Assembly (NCBI GenBank): GCA_031430375.1
Contig: JANPBJ010000151.1
Coordinates: 1-24,934 of the forward strand
Length of the DNA: 24,934 bases
DNA from: JAENVU01 sp031430375
GTDB lineage: Bacteria; Actinomycetota; Acidimicrobiia; IMCC26256; JAENVU01
Reading direction: 5' to 3'
The position numbers and the translations under genes were made by a program. The notes beneath the pieces are model-generated. The model ran no database searches. It worked only from the letters and a program-made list of their open reading frames with translations, and was not told the DNA's origin. How positions within the stretch are numbered: position 1 is the first letter of the stretch; each line of letters opens with the position of its first letter. Below, in pieces: positions 21,953 to 24,934 of this stretch.

Positions 21953-23857
21953 GTGGCGTACGGGGCGAAAGACATCACGGTGCTCAAGGGACTGGATCCC
22001 GTCCGGGAGCGACCGGGGATGTACATCGGGTCGACCGGAATATCCGGTCTGCACCATTTGGTCTACGAGGTCGTCGACAACGCAGTCGATGAGGCGATGG
22101 CAGGGTACGCAACGCGTATCGACGTCGTCCTGCTTACCGACGGCGCTTGTCGGGTCACCGACAACGGCCGAGGCATCCCGGTCGACAATCACCCGGACTA
22201 CAAGAACAAGTCGGCGGCCGAGGTCGTCCTCACGGTTTTGCACGCGGGCGGAAAGTTCGGCGGCGAGGGCTACAAGATCTCGGGCGGGCTCCACGGTGTG
22301 GGCGTCTCGGTGGTGAACGCGTTGTCATCGCGTCTCGACCTAGAGATTCACCGCGAGGGAAATCGCTGGGAAATGGCATTCGAGAATGGCGGTCGGCCCA
22401 CCGGCAAGCTCACCCAGACCGGCGAGTCCAAGAAGACCGGGACCACGGTCACCTTCTGGCCCGACCCCAAAATCTTTGAGGAGACCACCGAGTTCCGCGC
22501 GCAGACACTGCTGGAACGGCTCCGCGAGATGGCCTTCCTCAACAAGGACCTCGAGATCCGGTTCCGAGACGAGCGCGCCGATCCGGTCTCCGAGCAGACC
22601 TTCCGGTTCGCGGGCGGTATCACCGACTTCGTCAGGCACCTCAACGCGGCGAAAGAACCGATCTTCAAGCGGGTCGTCGCGTTCGAGGAAACAACTGACG
22701 ACTCCGAAGTCGACATCGCCATGCAGTGGAACACCGGATACCACGAAGGCATCCACTCGTTCGCGAACAACATCGCCACTACCGAGGGCGGCATGCACGA
22801 AGAGGGCTTCAAGAAAGCCCTCACCAACGCGGTGAACAAGTACGGCCGCAACAAGAACATCCTCAAGGAAAAGGAGGACAACCTGCTCGGCGAGGATATC
22901 CGGGAAGGCTTGACCGCGATCATCTCGGTGAAGTTGCGAAACCCACAGTTCGAGGGACAGACCAAGACCAAGCTCGGCAACACGCCGATGCGTTCGATGG
23001 TCGAGAAGGCAACGAACGAGAAGTTGGGTGAGTGGCTCGAAGAGCACCCGGCCGAGGCGAAGCAGGTGATGATCAAGGCCACCCAAGCGGCGCGCTCCCG
23101 CGTCGCCGCGCGCGCCGCCCGTGACCTCACGCGGCGCAAGTCGCTGCTCGAGTCGTCCGCGATGCCCGGCAAACTCGCCGACTGCTCTTCGAAGGATCCG
23201 TCGCAGTGCGAGTTGTTCATCGTGGAGGGTGACAGCGCTGGCGGTTCGGCAAAGCGGGCCCGTAATCCCGAGTACCAAGCGATCCTGCCGATCCGAGGAA
23301 AGATCCTCAACGTCGAGCGCGCCCGCATGGACAAGATGCTCAAGAACGAGGAGATCCAGACGCTCATCACCGCGTCGGGAACGAGCATCGCCGAGGAGTT
23401 CGACATCTCGAAGCTCCGCTACCACAAGATCATCCTGATGAGCGACGCCGACGTCGACGGTTCGCACATCCGCACCCTGCTCCTCACGTTCTTCTATCGC
23501 CAGATGGGCGAACTCGTTCGCGGGGGTCACGTGTACGTCGCCCAGCCGCCGCTGTTCCGCGCCGATGTGGGCAAGGAGCGCACATACCTGAAGGACGAGT
23601 CGGCGCTGCGCGCCTTTGAAGCCGAGCACCCGAACCGCAAAGTTGAAGTGAGCCGGTTCAAGGGGCTCGGCGAGATGGACTGGCAGGAGCTCGGGGCCAC
23701 CACGATGAGCCGCGAATCGCGATCGCTGTTGAAGATCTCGGTGGAAGATGCCGCGATCGCCGACGACGTGTTCGCGACCCTGATGGGTGAGAACGTGGAG
23801 TCACGCAAGGGCTTCATCCAAGAGAACGCCAAAGACGTCCGCTTCCTCGACATCTGA
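21953..23857 (+). CDS. gyrB: DNA gyrase subunit B
   Basis: A 634-residue type II topoisomerase ATPase subunit. The GHKL motifs are YEVVDNAVDEA at 38-48, DNGRGIPVD at 70-78 and HAGGKFGG followed by SGGLHGVGVSVVNALS at 97-125. The TOPRIM domain has EGDSAGGSAK with E425, PIRGKILNVE, and the metal-binding DADVDGSHIR at 498-507. KGLGEMDWQEL near the end is typical. It powers negative supercoiling with GyrA. GTG 21953 gives the normal opening MAYGAKDITVLKGLDPVR and has AGAGGTG eight bases upstream. The frame runs 46 codons further up to GTG 21815, but that part is basic and unrelated to GyrB. Confidence 0.97.
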   Translation: MAYGAKDITVLKGLDPVRERPGMYIGSTGISGLHHLVYEVVDNAVDEAMAGYATRIDVVLLTDGACRVTDNGRGIPVDNHPDYKNKSAAEVVLTVLHAGGKFGGEGYKISGGLHGVGVSVVNALSSRLDLEIHREGNRWEMAFENGGRPTGKLTQTGESKKTGTTVTFWPDPKIFEETTEFRAQTLLERLREMAFLNKDLEIRFRDERADPVSEQTFRFAGGITDFVRHLNAAKEPIFKRVVAFEETTDDSEVDIAMQWNTGYHEGIHSFANNIATTEGGMHEEGFKKALTNAVNKYGRNKNILKEKEDNLLGEDIREGLTAIISVKLRNPQFEGQTKTKLGNTPMRSMVEKATNEKLGEWLEEHPAEAKQVMIKATQAARSRVAARAARDLTRRKSLLESSAMPGKLADCSSKDPSQCELFIVEGDSAGGSAKRARNPEYQAILPIRGKILNVERARMDKMLKNEEIQTLITASGTSIAEEFDISKLRYHKIILMSDADVDGSHIRTLLLTFFYRQMGELVRGGHVYVAQPPLFRADVGKERTYLKDESALRAFEAEHPNRKVEVSRFKGLGEMDWQELGATTMSRESRSLLKISVEDAAIADDVFATLMGENVESRKGFIQENAKDVRFLDI

Positions 23858-23917
23858 ATCACGCACAACTTTTTGACACTTCACGTTTGACACGCAAACC
23901 AGGACCCGGAGGTCCCG
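23858..23917 (+). promoter_or_regulatory. gyrB-gyrA spacer with duplicated TTTGACAC
   Basis: The 60-bp spacer contains TTTGACAC twice, at 23872-23879 and 23886-23893, each including an exact TTGACA -35 hexamer. No -10 follows at 16-18 bp for either copy. GGAGGT at 23908-23913 is the gyrA ribosome-binding site. Confidence 0.35.
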
Positions 23918-24934
23918 TTGCCCGACGGTGCGCAGCCCCTCGAAATGAACATCGAACCGATTGAGATCCAAGAGGAGATGGAACGCTCTTTCTTGGATTA
24001 CGCGATGTCGGTCATCACGTCGCGGGCATTGCCCGACGCGCGCGATGGCCTAAAGCCGGTGCAACGCAGAATCCTCTACGGGATGTACGAAGGTGGATTG
24101 CGGCCGGACCGCAACCACAAGAAGTGCGCGTCGGCCGTCGGCGATGTGATGGGCAAGTACCACCCGCACGGTGACCAATCGATTTACGACGCGCTCGCGC
24201 GTATGGCCCAAGACTTCTCGTTGCGGTATCCGCTGGTGGATGGCCACGGGAACTTCGGTTCACCCGACCCCAATGACCGGCCGGCCGCCATGCGCTACAC
24301 CGAAGCGCGCCTCGCACCGCTGGCGATGCACCTGCTCGGCGAGATCGACGAAGACACCGTCGACTTCGAAGAGACCTACGACGGCAACAACGAGCAGCCC
24401 ACCGTGTTGCCGGCGCGGTATCCGAACCTGTTGGTGAACGGTGGCGGTGGCATCGCGGTCGGCATGGCCACCAACATTCCGCCGCACAATCTCGGTGAGA
24501 TCATCGACGCGGTCCAGCACCTGATGGATAACCCCGAAGCCACCTCCGATGACCTCATGGCCTTCGTCAAGGCGCCCGACTTTCCCACTGGTGGTTTGAT
24601 CCTCGGTCAGGCGGGGGCACGAGACGTGTACCGGACCGGGCGTGGCTCCATCAAGATGCGAGCGGTGGCCGAGATCGATGAAGGCCGCAAGGGCGAGCAG
24701 CGGATCGTGGTGTCCGAGGTGCCGTACCAAACGTCGGTGGAAGTGATCGGTTCGAAGATTGCGGATCTCGTCAATGACCGCAAGATCGAAGGCATCCGTG
24801 ACGTACGGAACGAGTCGGCCGGTGACTCAGTACGACTGGTGGTGGAACTCAAGCGCGATGCCAACTCGCAGGTGGTGCTGAACCAGCTCTACAAGCACAC
24901 GCCGATGCAGTCGAACTTCGCGGTGCACATGCTC
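23918..24934 (+). CDS. gyrA: DNA gyrase subunit A (3' end outside window)
   Basis: The frame is open from TTG 23918 to the window edge, giving 339 residues of a protein usually above 800. The N-terminal winged-helix region is clear: EEMERSFLDYAMSVITSRALPDARDGLKPVQRR, the YHPHGDQSIYDALARMAQDF segment at 81-100, and AAMRYTEARL with catalytic Tyr127. ARYPNLLVNGGGGIAVGMATNIPPHN follows at 166-191. GyrA cuts and rejoins DNA, with GyrB supplying ATP energy. TTG 23918 is chosen because GGAGG lies five bases upstream; ATG 23945 is in frame but has no such site. The position equivalent to E. coli Ser83 is glutamine (Q87), while the Asp87 equivalent is kept (D91). Confidence 0.96.
   Translation, partial: MPDGAQPLEMNIEPIEIQEEMERSFLDYAMSVITSRALPDARDGLKPVQRRILYGMYEGGLRPDRNHKKCASAVGDVMGKYHPHGDQSIYDALARMAQDFSLRYPLVDGHGNFGSPDPNDRPAAMRYTEARLAPLAMHLLGEIDEDTVDFEETYDGNNEQPTVLPARYPNLLVNGGGGIAVGMATNIPPHNLGEIIDAVQHLMDNPEATSDDLMAFVKAPDFPTGGLILGQAGARDVYRTGRGSIKMRAVAEIDEGRKGEQRIVVSEVPYQTSVEVIGSKIADLVNDRKIEGIRDVRNESAGDSVRLVVELKRDANSQVVLNQLYKHTPMQSNFAVHML

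Noticed and set aside
22340..23629. Minus-strand open frame (429 codons) opposite gyrB
   Set aside because: It mirrors the gyrB codons; the opposite strand encodes every GyrB motif.
1..24934. tRNA, rRNA, CRISPR arrays, insertion sequences, prophage or defence genes
   Set aside because: None was seen; the genes are all core, in conserved order, with no terminal inverted repeats or regular spacer arrays.

Overview
The window is about 25 kb of high-GC bacterial chromosome spanning the replication origin. The gene order is the classic actinobacterial origin neighbourhood: DUF6049 protein, murJ, kinase, ECF sigma, anti-sigma, trxB, trxA, cwlM, then parB-parA-rsmG-jag-yidC-yidD-rnpA-rpmH on the minus strand, then dnaA-dnaN-recF-dciA-gyrB-gyrA on the plus strand. 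Each of these was recognised from its own protein motifs. The order resembles Mycobacterium Rv3909-Rv3924c/dnaA-gyrA. The phylum is therefore Actinomycetota. A deep-branching class such as Acidimicrobiia is my inference, from the absence of the mycobacterial MurJ-kinase fusion, the absence of gnd between dnaN and recF, and the general sequence style. More than half of the genes start with GTG or TTG rather than ATG.

Left arm (1-11253, plus strand): the 3' part of a GNAT acetyltransferase; a secreted, membrane-anchored DUF6049 protein; the lipid II flippase MurJ; a DegV lipid-binding protein; a membrane Ser/Thr kinase with an extracytoplasmic beta-sandwich-like domain; an ECF sigma factor with its membrane anti-sigma factor; a small two-helix membrane protein; thioredoxin reductase and thioredoxin; and a CwlM-like amidase-fold protein that has lost its zinc ligands. 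This is a cell-wall control and redox block. In mycobacteria CwlM is a kinase substrate that regulates peptidoglycan precursor synthesis and contacts MurJ.

Middle (11285-16915, minus strand): a tightly packed cluster of overlapping genes for ribosomal protein L34, RNase P protein, YidD, YidC, Jag/KhpB, RsmG, ParA and ParB. Two parS sites lie directly upstream of parA. rpmH is only 44 codons long. rnpA appears to begin at a non-canonical ATT codon that overlaps the rpmH stop.

Right arm (16916-24934): a 528-bp regulatory region between divergent rpmH and dnaA, then dnaA, then the dnaA-dnaN intergenic region. The latter carries a cluster of DnaA-box-like sites ending in two boxes, a short GC spacer and a CTA-trio tract. 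This looks like a basal unwinding element, so oriC is placed there. dnaN, recF, dciA, gyrB and the 5' part of gyrA (cut by the window edge) follow.

No tRNA, rRNA, CRISPR array, insertion sequence or prophage was seen. The window is core genome. The observations most worth following are the origin unwinding element, the rnpA start, the separate kinase and MurJ genes, the dead amidase CwlM, and the long disordered extensions on ParA, Jag and YidC.
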